From CALMKX01 sp036274895 (GTDB lineage Bacteria > Acidobacteriota > Thermoanaerobaculia > Multivoradales > SZUA-115): a stretch of DNA of 64,000 nt. Below are positions 1 through 8,941 of the stretch, in pieces. Where the stretch lies: assembly GCA_036274895.1 (NCBI GenBank), contig DASUEU010000069.1, forward strand, positions 192,644 through 256,643, written 5' to 3'. Both the position numbers and the translations under genes were made by a program. The notes beneath the pieces are model-generated. The model saw only the letters and a program-made list of their open reading frames with translations, made no database searches and was not told where the DNA came from. Positions within the stretch are counted from its first letter, which is position 1, and every line of letters begins with the position of its first letter.

Positions 1-1176
1 CGCCGGGACGAGGCCGTGGCAGTGGAGCAGCCAGAGGAAAGGATCCTCGACCCGGCGGGGCAGGATTCGCGGCACCCTGCCGCCCCCGAGCGGGCTGCAT
101 CCCAAGGCCGAGATGCCGAAGAAGCCGAACCGCCGATAGTGGGTCTCCGCCGCCTGCTGGATCTGCCCGGAGTCCCACTCGGCGAGCAGGGCCTGCATCT
201 CGGCGTTGACCGCCTCGAAGTCGGCGCGGTCGAAGCCGTGGTCGTGGTGCGAGGCCGCGTTGAGCTGGAGCTGAGGGTCGAGCAGCCCCTCAACGGCGTC
301 GAACTTCGAGAACGCGAGGGCCAGAGGAGCGTCGATCGGCCGGGTGAGAGGCAGGTCCCGCCCGAGGCGGATCAGCTTGGTGGTGCGCTCGAGGATGGTG
401 GCGGTCTCGGTGTTGACCTCGGGCAGGGCAACCGAGCAGTCGAGCTTCGCCCGCACTCGCCTGAGCTGGAGCGGGTCGAGCAGCAGGAGGATGCCGTCCG
501 CACGATAGATGTACTTGTTCACCGTGGCCATGACGTCCTCGTCGTCGAGGTCTTCGCCGGCGGTGTCGAAGAACACCAGGGTCACCACGCCGCGGATCCG
601 CCGCGCCCCGGAGCCGCTGCGGCTGGTGAGGGTCAGGGAATAGATCAACGGCATCTGCACGCGGCGGTCGGAGAGCGCCGAGTGGGTGGCCCGGATCACC
701 GAGCCGTGCTCGTAGAGCGGCTCGTAGAAGTCCTGGCGGTAGCGCCTGATGGTGGCGTCGTTCATGGGCTCGAGCAGGATGCCCAGGGTCGGACCGAGCT
801 GTTTTTTGATCTGCTCGATCAGGACCGCCAGGTAGTGGCTCTTGCCGGCTTCTTTGGCACCGATGATGGCGAAGATGAAGCTGCGATAGCAGCCCACGGT
901 GTGGGGTTGCTCCATGTGGCAATGGGGGCAGAGCCGTTTGCCGGAGCGCTGCCCGCAGGCGGGGCAGATGGTCTGGCGGTGGAAGGCCCCGCGCTCGGGT
1001 AGCACCCGGCCGAGGGCGAGGTTCTCCCCCCACTTCGCGGCGCGCACCTCGTCCCGCTCCGGAGCGCAGCGCGAGCCCGGGCTGACACATCGGAACGGCG
1101 CCTGCCCCAGTCGATAGGGCTCGAAGCAGTAAGGGCAGACTTGCTTCGAGAGGGCGGCGATGAGCGAGGTCAGCAT
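1..1176 (-). CDS. Double zinc-ribbon GTPase (partial, runs off the left edge)
   Basis: The frame is open from an ATG at 1176 to base 1, so the C-terminus lies outside the window (392 codons visible). The N-terminus carries two Cys4 clusters, C14/C17/C30/C37 and C71/C74/C83/C86, both zinc-ribbon-like. A P-loop GAKEAGKS follows at about residues 106-113, then a hydrophobic strand ending in DTAGED (switch II, DxxG) and SKFD in the position of the NKxD guanine-specificity motif. Together these indicate a TRAFAC-type GTPase resembling the double-GTPase families of bacterial conflict systems; that family assignment is inference. It is the last visible gene of the leftward GrpE-Hsp70 operon and starts 37 bp after the preceding stop. 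The Shine-Dalgarno upstream of the chosen ATG is weak, so the start is moderately certain. Confidence 0.75.
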   Translation of the reverse strand, partial: MLTSLIAALSKQVCPYCFEPYRLGQAPFRCVSPGSRCAPERDEVRAAKWGENLALGRVLPERGAFHRQTICPACGQRSGKRLCPHCHMEQPHTVGCYRSFIFAIIGAKEAGKSHYLAVLIEQIKKQLGPTLGILLEPMNDATIRRYRQDFYEPLYEHGSVIRATHSALSDRRVQMPLIYSLTLTSRSGSGARRIRGVVTLVFFDTAGEDLDDEDVMATVNKYIYRADGILLLLDPLQLRRVRAKLDCSVALPEVNTETATILERTTKLIRLGRDLPLTRPIDAPLALAFSKFDAVEGLLDPQLQLNAASHHDHGFDRADFEAVNAEMQALLAEWDSGQIQQAAETHYRRFGFFGISALGCSPLGGGRVPRILPRRVEDPFLWLLHCHGLVPA

Positions 1177-1213
1177 GGTTCACGTACCCTTCACGAGGTC
1201 CTCGGCCAGCTGG

Positions 1214-1942
1214 CTAGAGTCGAAAAGCGACCGGACTCAGAGAGCGCCGCCCCACCACCAGGGCCCAACCTGTGCGCAGGCAGTAGCGCAGGGAAGTGAC
1301 GGTGTTCTCGACGACCAGCCTCAGGGTGAGGACGGGCTCACGATCGGCGAGCGTCCGTGGTCTGGGCCGCCGTTTCGCGGCCCACCTGGGAGAGCGTCTC
1401 AGGGGTTCGAAGCGCCAGAGCGCGAGCTGGCATTCCTCAATCGCGCGCCTGCAGATTCCTCGTTCTTGGCGGCCCAGGGGGAGGCCCCCGTCGTGGTTGG
1501 CGAGCGCCTTCTCGAGCAGCCGGCTCGCTGTCGCCGCACGGCCGAGGCGTTGGAAGTGCAGGCCGAGCACCAGGTAGGGGTGATCGCCGAGATCCAGCTT
1601 CAGCTTGAGCAACCGGGACAGGATGTCGCTGAGCTGAGTCAGCACGATGATGGTTTCCTCACGCAGGGTCACGGTCCCGGTGCTGGTGGTCCTTACGATG
1701 GTGAGACCGTACTCCGCCGCCGGGTTGCGGTGGTGCTTGCAGAGGCACGCCAGCACGTCGGCGATGCGGTCGACCAGATCGTCCTGGCTGCGCATGGCGC
1801 GCCAGACCGAGACCCCGAAGAGCAGGCTCAGGATCGAGGAGAGACCCGAACAGAGCGCGAAGAGTGGATGGTCGGAGATCAGCCTTGCAGGGGCTCCGAT
1901 CCAGGCGGATAGCGCTTCCACGATCGAGGTCTCCTCGGCCAT
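1214..1942 (-). CDS. Small membrane-anchored protein of unknown function
   Basis: This encodes 242 residues from an ATG two bases after the stop of the J-like gene, so it is translationally coupled to it. A hydrophobic segment at about residues 24-46 predicts one membrane anchor. The rest is largely helical and contains TPR-like stretches (for example LVLGLHFQRLGRAATASRLL), ending in a basic, Arg-rich tail. I recognise no enzymatic motif. It lies between the J-like/zinc-ribbon protein and the zinc-ribbon GTPase, so it may anchor that chaperone-GTPase complex to the membrane (inference). Longer upstream starts would extend into the preceding gene and are not preferred. Confidence 0.7.
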   Translation of the reverse strand: MAEETSIVEALSAWIGAPARLISDHPLFALCSGLSSILSLLFGVSVWRAMRSQDDLVDRIADVLACLCKHHRNPAAEYGLTIVRTTSTGTVTLREETIIVLTQLSDILSRLLKLKLDLGDHPYLVLGLHFQRLGRAATASRLLEKALANHDGGLPLGRQERGICRRAIEECQLALWRFEPLRRSPRWAAKRRPRPRTLADREPVLTLRLVVENTVTSLRYCLRTGWALVVGRRSLSPVAFRL

Positions 1943-1944
1943 TC

Positions 1945-4900
1945 TCACCGCACCCGCAGTTGGTCTTTGGCGGCTGGGAGCAGACGGATTGAGCGGGCGT
2001 GCTCGGGGTCCTGGAAGAAGAGCTTCAGGTAGGGCCGCTTCGGCCACAGGCCGGAGGGCACCGGGATGCGGCCGTGGCCGGCCTCGAGGGGCAGCGCATC
2101 CAGCCTCGCCACCACCTCGCCGTCGCTGGCCGACACCGGTACCGCCTGTGGCTTGGCCACTACCAGAAGGCTGGGGAGCGCGCCGAGGCCGTCCGTGCAG
2201 GCCACCTCGATCCAGGCGTCGGTGACCGTGCGGGAGAGCAGGCCGCGCCGGGTTTCCACCTGGTAGCGCGCCACGGTCTCCTGGCCGCCACTGTCGAGCA
2301 CCGTCGCCGGGGGCGCGTACAGGTCCTGCCCGGGCACGGCGATGAAAACCGCGAAGTAGTGGCGGCGGCGTTCGAGGTAGGGGATCAGGTGGCAGTCGGC
2401 CGAGCCGTACTCCGCGCGGGTGACGCGCACACGCCGACCGCCACCGCCCCGAGGGTCCTGCGGCGGGCCGTCCTCCGCCCAGGCCACCACGGCGGCCTCG
2501 GCGCCGCGCGGCCAGTCCCAGGTCAAGGCCAGGCCATTGCCCACGCGGCGCGCGGCGAGCCGCGTCGCGCCCTCCAGGTTGAGCACCTCCACTGCCTTGC
2601 CCACTACGGCCGTGCCGGCGTGCAAGGAGATCGGCACAAGCTGGAAACGACCTGGCCCGGGCAGGGTCGCTTCGAGGGCCGAGCCGCCGGCGGTGGCGAG
2701 CCGCTCGCCGAGCCGGGCGAGCGCGGCGACCGGCGTCACCGTGCCCTCGGGAGGAGCCCCGCCGGATCCGGCCACCAGACGGATCTCCACCTGTGCCCCG
2801 GCGACCGGCGACCAGCGCAGCCGCACCCGGTCGCCCTGCCGCTCGACCACGAGGTCGCGGACCGGCGCCGGCGGCGCGGTGGGAGAGACCGAGACGACGA
2901 GCCCGCCGGAAGCCAGCTCGCCCCCGGGTCGTGCCGGATCCGCGAAGACCGAGGTCACCCGGTAGCGATAGGTCTCTCCGTTGGTGAGACCACCGTCCAG
3001 GGCTCCCGAAGCCGTGACCGGCACGAGCACTGCGCCTTCGTTACCACCCGGCGGTGCGCTCCGCAGCCGCCGCACCTCGACGCGCAGGCAGCCGGGAGGC
3101 GGCTGCCAGCCGAGCCGCACGCTGCCGTCCCCGGCTTCCGCTTCGAGCCCCGCCACCTCGCCCAGGCGCAGGTGGGGACCGCTCACGGCGGCGCCCTGGC
3201 TCGTGGCGCCGCTGCGCACGGCGTAGACGGCGTAGCACCAGGGCACCCCGACCGTGGCCCCCGGGTCGTCGAGGGCCTGGGCGGCGACTTCGGCGACCAC
3301 CTCGCCGTCCTCGGGGCCGTGGGGGATCCCGCCTCGTTTGCGCAGCACGCGGTAGCGCTGGCGCTGGGGGTCTGCTCCTGCCCCGGCTCGCCAGGTCAGG
3401 CGCAGCCCGTTGGTGAGCACGCTCACAGAAAGGTCGGTGGGTGGGGGAGGCGGGGTCGCCGCCGCCGCCCGCAGCGCCGGCTCGAAGTCGGCGCAGGCGG
3501 CCAATGCCTGGTCCAGCCGAGCCAGCACCCCGGCCGCGTCGGCGCCGCTGGCGCGCAGCTTCTCCGCCTCGGCGACGAGGTTCTGGGCACGGGCGAGCCC
3601 CTCCTCGATCTGCCGGCTCAGGCGCTCGGTGCCCGCTCGCCCGAGGTTGCGCTGGAACCGTCCGAGCGCGGTCTGGGCCGCGGCCAGCCGGCGCTCGGCG
3701 ACCAGCTTCTCGATCGCGAGCAGGGCCGCCTCGCGCTCCTGCCGGCGCGCCTGGACCCGCTCCCGGACCGCCAGCGCCGACTGCCACTCGGGCCAGAGCT
3801 GGAGGGCCCGGTCGCAGCGGTCGACGGCGGCTGCCAGGGCTCCGTCGAGGAGCAGACTCTCCGCCTCCTCGAGCAGAGAAGCGACCAGCGGTGCGTCCCC
3901 AACCCGGGCGCCACACCCCTGGCAGGCTGCCGCCGAGCTGGGGTTGGCGGCATGGCAGCGGGGGCAGGGCAGCACCAGGGGCTTCCCGCACTCCGGACAG
4001 CGCTGGGCCCCGGCGGCGGCGAGGGCCGAGCAGAAACCGCAGAGCTGGAGGGTCTCGGCCGGCAGAGGAGAGGCGTCGCGGGCCACTCGCCACTTGCGGG
4101 TGGCGGCGTAGTCCTCGACGTAGGCCAGCGCGTCCTCGCTCGAGACTCCCCGTTTGCGGGCCAACTGGAGGAGAGCGTCGACCTCCTCCCGGCCGAGGCG
4201 GCCGTCCCGTCCCGCCTCCTCCAGGCGGGGCTTGAGCGGCTCCATGGCCTCGACCGCCAGGGTGGCGTCGTAGCGGGCCTTCTTCTCGTCGTCGGCGAAG
4301 ACCTGCCGGGCCAGGCCGGCGAGGGCGTTGACGGCGGTGTCCCGGGGCGTGGGAGTGGGGCGGTTCAAGCTCTCGCGGTACTTCTCGTCCGCCCGAGCGA
4401 CCAGGGCCTGGGGCGAGCTCTGCGCCCGAAGCTCGAGGAGCTCGTAGAGGCTGGTGAGCCCCAGGTGATCGAGGTTCTCCCGCACCTTCTTGGCGAGAGC
4501 GGGCTCCAGCTTGAGCCGTGCCGGCCGTTTGCCCTCCTCGCTGGACCTCTCGCTGGCCCGGCGAACACCGGCCGCGACCAGCCGCTTCTCGATCTCCCCG
4601 CGGGAGAGCGGAGCGAGCTCTTTGGTGAGCTTGGCCACGAAGGCGTCGTCCCAGCCGTCGCCGCTCGCCCGCAGGAGGTGGATCGCCTCGTCCAGCTCGC
4701 TCAGCAGCTTCTTGCGCGCCGCCTCGGCAAGCTGGCGGGCCGCCTGGGCCTCGGCAGCCCGTTTCCGCGGGTCGAGCAGCGCCCCGCGCAGCTCCGGCAG
4801 CAGGGCCAGATTGGCCTTGGCGGCCAGCTGGGCCTTGGGGTTGCCCATGGCCTGCCGAGACCACTCCAGCCTCTTCTCCTCGATCCGCCGGTCGATGGCG

Positions 4901-4965
4901 GCAGCGTCCTCGATCCCCGGATCGAGCTCCAGGAGGAGGTAGAAGTTGGGGCGTCCGGCGGCCAT
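1945..4965 (-). CDS. J-domain-like / zinc-ribbon / TPR / fibronectin III multidomain protein
   Basis: A 1006-residue protein whose start is supported by GAGGGA upstream of the ATG. Residues 7-70 (NFYLLLELDP...) and 172-236 (SLYELLELRA... ending DDEKKARYD) look like two degenerate J-like modules; neither has the HPD tripeptide needed for classical stimulation of Hsp70. A double zinc ribbon follows at C309/C312/C323/C326 and C334/C337/C348/C351. Next is an Arg/Glu-rich helical TPR-like region (about 355-490). The remainder contains several fibronectin type III-like beta repeats with recurring 'LRLTW', 'VRLGWQPP' and 'YRYRVTSV' signatures. It sits 21 bp downstream of the Hsp70 gene, so it probably acts as the co-chaperone or client-presenting scaffold of that Hsp70. 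Confidence 0.75.
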   Translation of the reverse strand: MAAGRPNFYLLLELDPGIEDAAAIDRRIEEKRLEWSRQAMGNPKAQLAAKANLALLPELRGALLDPRKRAAEAQAARQLAEAARKKLLSELDEAIHLLRASGDGWDDAFVAKLTKELAPLSRGEIEKRLVAAGVRRASERSSEEGKRPARLKLEPALAKKVRENLDHLGLTSLYELLELRAQSSPQALVARADEKYRESLNRPTPTPRDTAVNALAGLARQVFADDEKKARYDATLAVEAMEPLKPRLEEAGRDGRLGREEVDALLQLARKRGVSSEDALAYVEDYAATRKWRVARDASPLPAETLQLCGFCSALAAAGAQRCPECGKPLVLPCPRCHAANPSSAAACQGCGARVGDAPLVASLLEEAESLLLDGALAAAVDRCDRALQLWPEWQSALAVRERVQARRQEREAALLAIEKLVAERRLAAAQTALGRFQRNLGRAGTERLSRQIEEGLARAQNLVAEAEKLRASGADAAGVLARLDQALAACADFEPALRAAAATPPPPPTDLSVSVLTNGLRLTWRAGAGADPQRQRYRVLRKRGGIPHGPEDGEVVAEVAAQALDDPGATVGVPWCYAVYAVRSGATSQGAAVSGPHLRLGEVAGLEAEAGDGSVRLGWQPPPGCLRVEVRRLRSAPPGGNEGAVLVPVTASGALDGGLTNGETYRYRVTSVFADPARPGGELASGGLVVSVSPTAPPAPVRDLVVERQGDRVRLRWSPVAGAQVEIRLVAGSGGAPPEGTVTPVAALARLGERLATAGGSALEATLPGPGRFQLVPISLHAGTAVVGKAVEVLNLEGATRLAARRVGNGLALTWDWPRGAEAAVVAWAEDGPPQDPRGGGGRRVRVTRAEYGSADCHLIPYLERRRHYFAVFIAVPGQDLYAPPATVLDSGGQETVARYQVETRRGLLSRTVTDAWIEVACTDGLGALPSLLVVAKPQAVPVSASDGEVVARLDALPLEAGHGRIPVPSGLWPKRPYLKLFFQDPEHARSIRLLPAAKDQLRVR

Positions 4966-4986
4966 GGTTCCCTCGGCTCGCCTCGC

Positions 4987-6645
4987 TCAGGCCACGTCCA
5001 GGGCGCGGTTCTGGTCCCGGGCCTCGATCACTTCTTCGCGCGAGAGGATCGATTTGGTCTCGATCTCGGTACGGATCTCGCCACCGGTGGTCAGGTCCCG
5101 GCCGTGCACCTTGAGCAGACCGTCGGGTCCGAGGTCGAAGGTCACCTCGATGGGGGAGCCCTGGGGCACCGGGCGGCTGAACGTGAGCACGGTCTCCCCG
5201 ATCAAGGCACTGTCGGAGATCTCCACCTGCTCGCTGGTGAGTCGGTTCTCCATGCACCGCATGTCGACCCTGGTTTGGCCCTCGGCGACGGTGAAGAACT
5301 CCTGGGAGATGGTCTTCGGCACCTGCTGGTTGACCAGGATCAGGTTGAAGACCACGTCGCGATGGCTCTCGTTGAGCGCCACCATGCCGAAGCTCTTGGA
5401 CGAGACGTTGGTCACTCGCGTTTCGTGCAGGGTCCTGACCGCCACGAGCGACAGGCCGTGGTTGCGGGCCACGTCCTCCTGGGCCCGTTCGATCACTTTC
5501 TGATCGGCCACTGAAAGATCGACCTTCTCGCTCTGCTGGCCGGTCAGCTCGGCCACCCGGAGGCGGATCTGCTCGCCGAGGTAGCACTTGTAGCCGAACA
5601 GGGCGGCGCCCTTGGCCACCGCCTGATTGGGGTCGAACTGGCGCACCTCGAAGGGGAAGCGGCTCTTCACCGCCTCGATCACCTGGGGCATGTAGGTCGA
5701 GCCGCCGACCAGGAGCAGCTTGTCGATCCTGGCGTAGCCCTTGGCCTGGGCCTTGTCGAGCTCTTCCTGGGTGAGCGTCAGGGTGCGCTCGAGCAGGTGG
5801 GCGGTCAGCTCGTTGAAGGTGGCGCGGGAGATCTCGACCTTGACCTTCTCGCCGCCGAAGCTCACCGACTGGGAGACCGACTCACGGCTGGACAGCAGCT
5901 TCTTGCACTTCTCGGCGTCGGTGAGCAGCTCCTGGTAGGTCTCGAGGTCCTCGAGCAGGGAGTCCGCCGAGGTGCCGGTCTGCTCCTCGAAGCGTTGCGC
6001 CAAGTAGGTCACCAGGGCGTCGTCCCAGTCCTTGCCCCCCAGCTGGTGGTCGCCACCGGTGCAGATCACCGTGATGTCGCCGCCCTTGATCTCGATCAGC
6101 GTCACGTCGAAGGTGCCTCCGCCCAGGTCGTAGACCAGGATCACCTGGTCGTCCTTCTGATCGATGCCGTAGGCCAGGGCCGCAGCGGTGGGCTCGGGGA
6201 TGACGTAGAGGACGTTCAGGCCGGCGATCTCCCCGGCCTGCTTGGTGGCCTCCTTCTCGTTGATGCCGAAGTAGGCCGGGCAAGTGATCACCACGTCTTC
6301 GACCTTTTCGTTCAAGAGCTTCTCGGCGTCGCCCACCACCTTGCGCAGGATGAGGGCGGAGACGGCCTGGGGCTTGTAGCTCTTGCCGTGGAAGGAGCGC
6401 TCCCAGTGCGGGTCGCCCATCGAGCGCTTGACCGTCGAGACGCACAGGTCGGGGTGGATCGCCACCACTCCCTTGGCGCCTTCCCCCACGACCACGTTGT
6501 CCGCGCTCTCGAAATACACCACCGAAGGGGTGGTCGCCTCCCCCTCGGCGTTGGCGAGCACGACCGGCTTGCCGTGCTCGTCGACGTGGGCGATGCAGGA
6601 GTAGGTGGTGCCGAGGTCGATGCCGTAGACGCGCCTGGCGCTCAT
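4987..6645 (-). CDS. DnaK/Hsp70-like chaperone lacking the C-terminal lid
   Basis: This is a clear Hsp70: the N-terminus has GIDLGTTYSC (phosphate 1), later VYDLGGGTFDVT (phosphate 2) and LLVGGSTYMPQV (adenosine motif), and IPEPTAAALAYG connects the lobes. A beta substrate-binding domain follows, ending with DLGPDGLLKVHGRD. At 552 residues it is shorter than housekeeping DnaK (about 600-640) and stops shortly after the beta domain, so most of the helical lid is missing. Its ATG overlaps the stop of the GrpE-like gene (ATGA), and the J-like gene follows. The set grpE-like, hsp70, J-like protein, membrane protein, GTPase suggests a dedicated chaperone for this island rather than the housekeeping system. 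Confidence 0.95.
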   Translation of the reverse strand: MSARRVYGIDLGTTYSCIAHVDEHGKPVVLANAEGEATTPSVVYFESADNVVVGEGAKGVVAIHPDLCVSTVKRSMGDPHWERSFHGKSYKPQAVSALILRKVVGDAEKLLNEKVEDVVITCPAYFGINEKEATKQAGEIAGLNVLYVIPEPTAAALAYGIDQKDDQVILVYDLGGGTFDVTLIEIKGGDITVICTGGDHQLGGKDWDDALVTYLAQRFEEQTGTSADSLLEDLETYQELLTDAEKCKKLLSSRESVSQSVSFGGEKVKVEISRATFNELTAHLLERTLTLTQEELDKAQAKGYARIDKLLLVGGSTYMPQVIEAVKSRFPFEVRQFDPNQAVAKGAALFGYKCYLGEQIRLRVAELTGQQSEKVDLSVADQKVIERAQEDVARNHGLSLVAVRTLHETRVTNVSSKSFGMVALNESHRDVVFNLILVNQQVPKTISQEFFTVAEGQTRVDMRCMENRLTSEQVEISDSALIGETVLTFSRPVPQGSPIEVTFDLGPDGLLKVHGRDLTTGGEIRTEIETKSILSREEVIEARDQNRALDVA

Positions 6646-7313
6646 CGTGAGCCTCCTTGTGGTTCCTGGACCTGGTTCGGGGCCGCGACGAAGACCGCGA
6701 CCCGTTCTTTCTGCAACAGCGAATCCCCCAGCTCGAAGCCCGGGCGGAGGCGTTCGGCCAGCTGACCGACCAGGGCCGGCTCGGCCGTCTGGCAGGTGCG
6801 GGCTGCCAGCTGGCGGCGGCCGTCGAAGCTCTCGCCGGGCGCCTCGAAGCGCGTGACCCCGTGCTGGTCGAGCAGGGTCTCGACGTCGTCCCGGAAGCCT
6901 GCCAGGTAGCTCTGGAAGCGCTCCCGGGTCAGTTCCTCGCCAGCTCGCTCGGCGAGCGCATCGGCCAGCCGCCCGAGGTCGTCGTGGAGGCGGATCAACC
7001 CGCGCAGCAGGGGCTGCTGGGCACGCAGCAGCAAGTCGCCCTTGTGGGCCTGCAGCTCCGCGTGGAGCCGGTCGATCTGCTGCTCTTTGAATTGGTCGTA
7101 GGCGAGCTTGTCGGCGAACAGCCGCTCGAGCGTCTCGAAGCCGTCCTCCAGCCTCCGCTCGAGATGGCTCCAGGGCGGGCCAGTTTCGAGGCTCGGCTCG
7201 GACGGCGACGAGTAGATGGTGCAGATGGGCTCGGCAGGAGGTGGAAGCTCGATCGAGGGCCCTTCCTCCATCGGCTCGGGCAGTACGGGCTGAGACGGTG
7301 TCTCCGGCTCCAT
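6642..7313 (-). CDS. GrpE-like nucleotide exchange factor
   Basis: A 223-residue protein with a Pro/Glu-rich N-terminus, a long coiled-coil helix (about 50-95, ending in DRLHAELQAHK) and a segment resembling the GrpE dimer and beta-wing region: PLLRGLIRLHDDLGRLADAL, DDVETLLDQHGVTRF and VAVFVAAPNQVQ. GrpE releases ADP from Hsp70, and this gene is immediately upstream of the Hsp70 with an ATGA overlap, which supports the call. The start has a strong GAGGAGG Shine-Dalgarno five bases upstream. It is divergent enough from housekeeping GrpE to suggest specialisation for the lid-less Hsp70. It is the first gene of the leftward operon. Confidence 0.8.
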   Translation of the reverse strand: MEPETPSQPVLPEPMEEGPSIELPPPAEPICTIYSSPSEPSLETGPPWSHLERRLEDGFETLERLFADKLAYDQFKEQQIDRLHAELQAHKGDLLLRAQQPLLRGLIRLHDDLGRLADALAERAGEELTRERFQSYLAGFRDDVETLLDQHGVTRFEAPGESFDGRRQLAARTCQTAEPALVGQLAERLRPGFELGDSLLQKERVAVFVAAPNQVQEPQGGSR

Positions 7314-7384
7314 GGCGCCTCCTCGGTGGCCGAGCAGCCGTTCGGGCGCTGGCCTAGCGCCTCCAGACCCGGTGAGGTAGGGAA

Positions 7385-7410
7385 GGTTGAGGAACCACGA
7401 CCGCTCAACC
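7385..7410. promoter_or_regulatory. Inverted repeat in the divergent intergenic region
   Basis: GGTTGAG (7385-7391) and its exact reverse complement CTCAACC (7404-7410) are separated by 12 bases. They lie in the 140-bp gap between the divergently transcribed GrpE-like and vWA genes. The symmetry suggests an operator for a dimeric regulator controlling one or both genes. No convincing -35/-10 pair could be fixed nearby. Confidence 0.35.
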
Positions 7411-7453
7411 GGGCGACCTCGCAGCGTGTCTGGAGAGGCGTCAAGGGGGACTC

Positions 7454-8941
7454 ATGCGCATCCGCTCCCGCTACTTCTTCCTCAGCGGCGGCCTCGGAGG
7501 GCTGGCCGGCTTCGCGCTCACCGAGCTGCTTCCCGCCGGAGGTGGCGCCACCGCCGGCCGGGGCGGCACCCTGGCCCAGGTGACGCTTTACTTCGCGATC
7601 TTCGGGCTGGCGGTGGGCGCGGCCTTGGGGATGACGGAGGGACTGGTGCGCCGGAACCGGCCGCGCCTGCTCCTGGGGGCAGCGCTGGGTCTGATCCTCG
7701 GTGGGCTTGGCGGAGCTCTGGGGGGCGCCGTGGGCCAATGGCTTTACGGGTTGGCTCCGGAGCGCTACGCACTGCGTTCCACCGCCGACTTCCCCCTGGT
7801 GCTCGACTCTTCGGGCAGCATGAAGGAGGCCTTCTTCTTCGGCAACGACCCCTGGGGCCGGCGGCGCGATGCCGCTCGGGACTTGATCGACGGCCTGGCG
7901 TCTACGAACCGAGTGGCCGTCGTTGACTTCGATGAGCAGGGCTCACTGCTCTTCCCCTTGACCGAGCTTGCGACCTCCAGCGACCGGCAGGCTGCCCGAG
8001 CGGCGGTGGGCCGGGTGGACGATAGCGGCGGCACGGACTTGACGGCCGGGCTGTCGGTAGGTCTCGGCGAGCTGGCCCGGAGCTGGGATCCCGTGCGGCC
8101 GCAGCATCTGATCTTCCTCACCGATGGCGACGCTGCCTACGACCCGAGGCTCGCCGAGCAGGCACGGCAGGCCGGCGTGAAGGTCCACACCGTCGGGTTG
8201 GGCTCGGGAGTGAAAGGAGACCTGCTGGCCGGGATCGCCACGGCCACCGGAGGCACCTACTACCCGGTCGCCCGGGCCTCGGCCCTGGTGGCGACCTTCC
8301 GCCAGATCCTCGAGCGCTCCACCAGCATGGTCCAGCACGGGCAGGGCACGGCCTCCACCGACACCGAGCCTTTGACCAAGCCGTGGCTGCGCTACGCCCT
8401 GCGCGTGCTCTCCTGGGCTGTGATGGGCCTACTGCTGGGCCTGGGCCAGGGTGTGCCCTACAACACGCGTGAGGACCTGCGGGCCTGTGGGCTCGGGGGG
8501 CTGCTGGGCGGCGCTCTCGGCGGCCTGCTCTTCGACCCCATCACCCAGCACGTGGCGCTCGGAGCCGGTCTCGCCGGCCGGACCCTGGCCGACGTCGCGG
8601 TCGGGGCCTCGATCGGCGGCTCCCTGCGGCTGTCCCAGCAGAAGATCGTGGAAGCGTCCGGCAAGCCCACCCGCCAGCTGGTGACCTTCTTGCCAGCGAG
8701 CGATCGCCGGCTCGTCCAAGTCCCCTCTCAGCCCCAGCCGCAGCCACCACCAGCGCGGCCCGAAGCACCGCCCGCCGCGCCCGAGCGCCCGCTCTTGTCG
8801 AGCTTCTCCCAGAAGTACCCCGACCAGGCGCAGGCCATGGCTCGCGCCTACCGTGAAGGGGGCTACGGCCTGAGCGAGATCGCCAAGGCCTTCGGCGTCT
8901 CGATCGCTGCCGTGCGACGGGCCGTAGACGAGAAGCGGTAG
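7454..8941 (+). CDS. Membrane vWA-domain protein with C-terminal helix-turn-helix
   Basis: This encodes 495 residues. The N-terminus has three glycine-rich hydrophobic segments (about 7-30, 42-60, 73-96). A von Willebrand factor A domain follows with a MIDAS motif DSSGS near residue 120, the conserved threonine in GGTDLTAG and the strand HLIFLTDGDA. Two more Gly-rich hydrophobic segments follow (about 310-385), then a Pro-rich linker. The last ~40 residues resemble a resolvase-type helix-turn-helix (YGLSEIAKAFGVSIAAVRRA). vWA domains bind protein partners through a metal ion, so this looks like a membrane adaptor. It is transcribed away from the chaperone operon with an AGGGGGA ribosome-binding site. 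The combination of membrane vWA and HTH is unusual. Confidence 0.8.
   Translation: MRIRSRYFFLSGGLGGLAGFALTELLPAGGGATAGRGGTLAQVTLYFAIFGLAVGAALGMTEGLVRRNRPRLLLGAALGLILGGLGGALGGAVGQWLYGLAPERYALRSTADFPLVLDSSGSMKEAFFFGNDPWGRRRDAARDLIDGLASTNRVAVVDFDEQGSLLFPLTELATSSDRQAARAAVGRVDDSGGTDLTAGLSVGLGELARSWDPVRPQHLIFLTDGDAAYDPRLAEQARQAGVKVHTVGLGSGVKGDLLAGIATATGGTYYPVARASALVATFRQILERSTSMVQHGQGTASTDTEPLTKPWLRYALRVLSWAVMGLLLGLGQGVPYNTREDLRACGLGGLLGGALGGLLFDPITQHVALGAGLAGRTLADVAVGASIGGSLRLSQQKIVEASGKPTRQLVTFLPASDRRLVQVPSQPQPQPPPARPEAPPAAPERPLLSSFSQKYPDQAQAMARAYREGGYGLSEIAKAFGVSIAAVRRAVDEKR

Noticed and set aside
1999..5514. A 1171-codon open frame on the plus strand
   Set aside because: It is antisense to the J-like and Hsp70 genes; long antisense frames are expected at this GC content and it has no domain.
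3041..5587. An 848-codon Arg/Gly-rich minus-strand frame
   Set aside because: It overlaps the J-like and Hsp70 genes in another frame; composition is typical of an out-of-frame reading.
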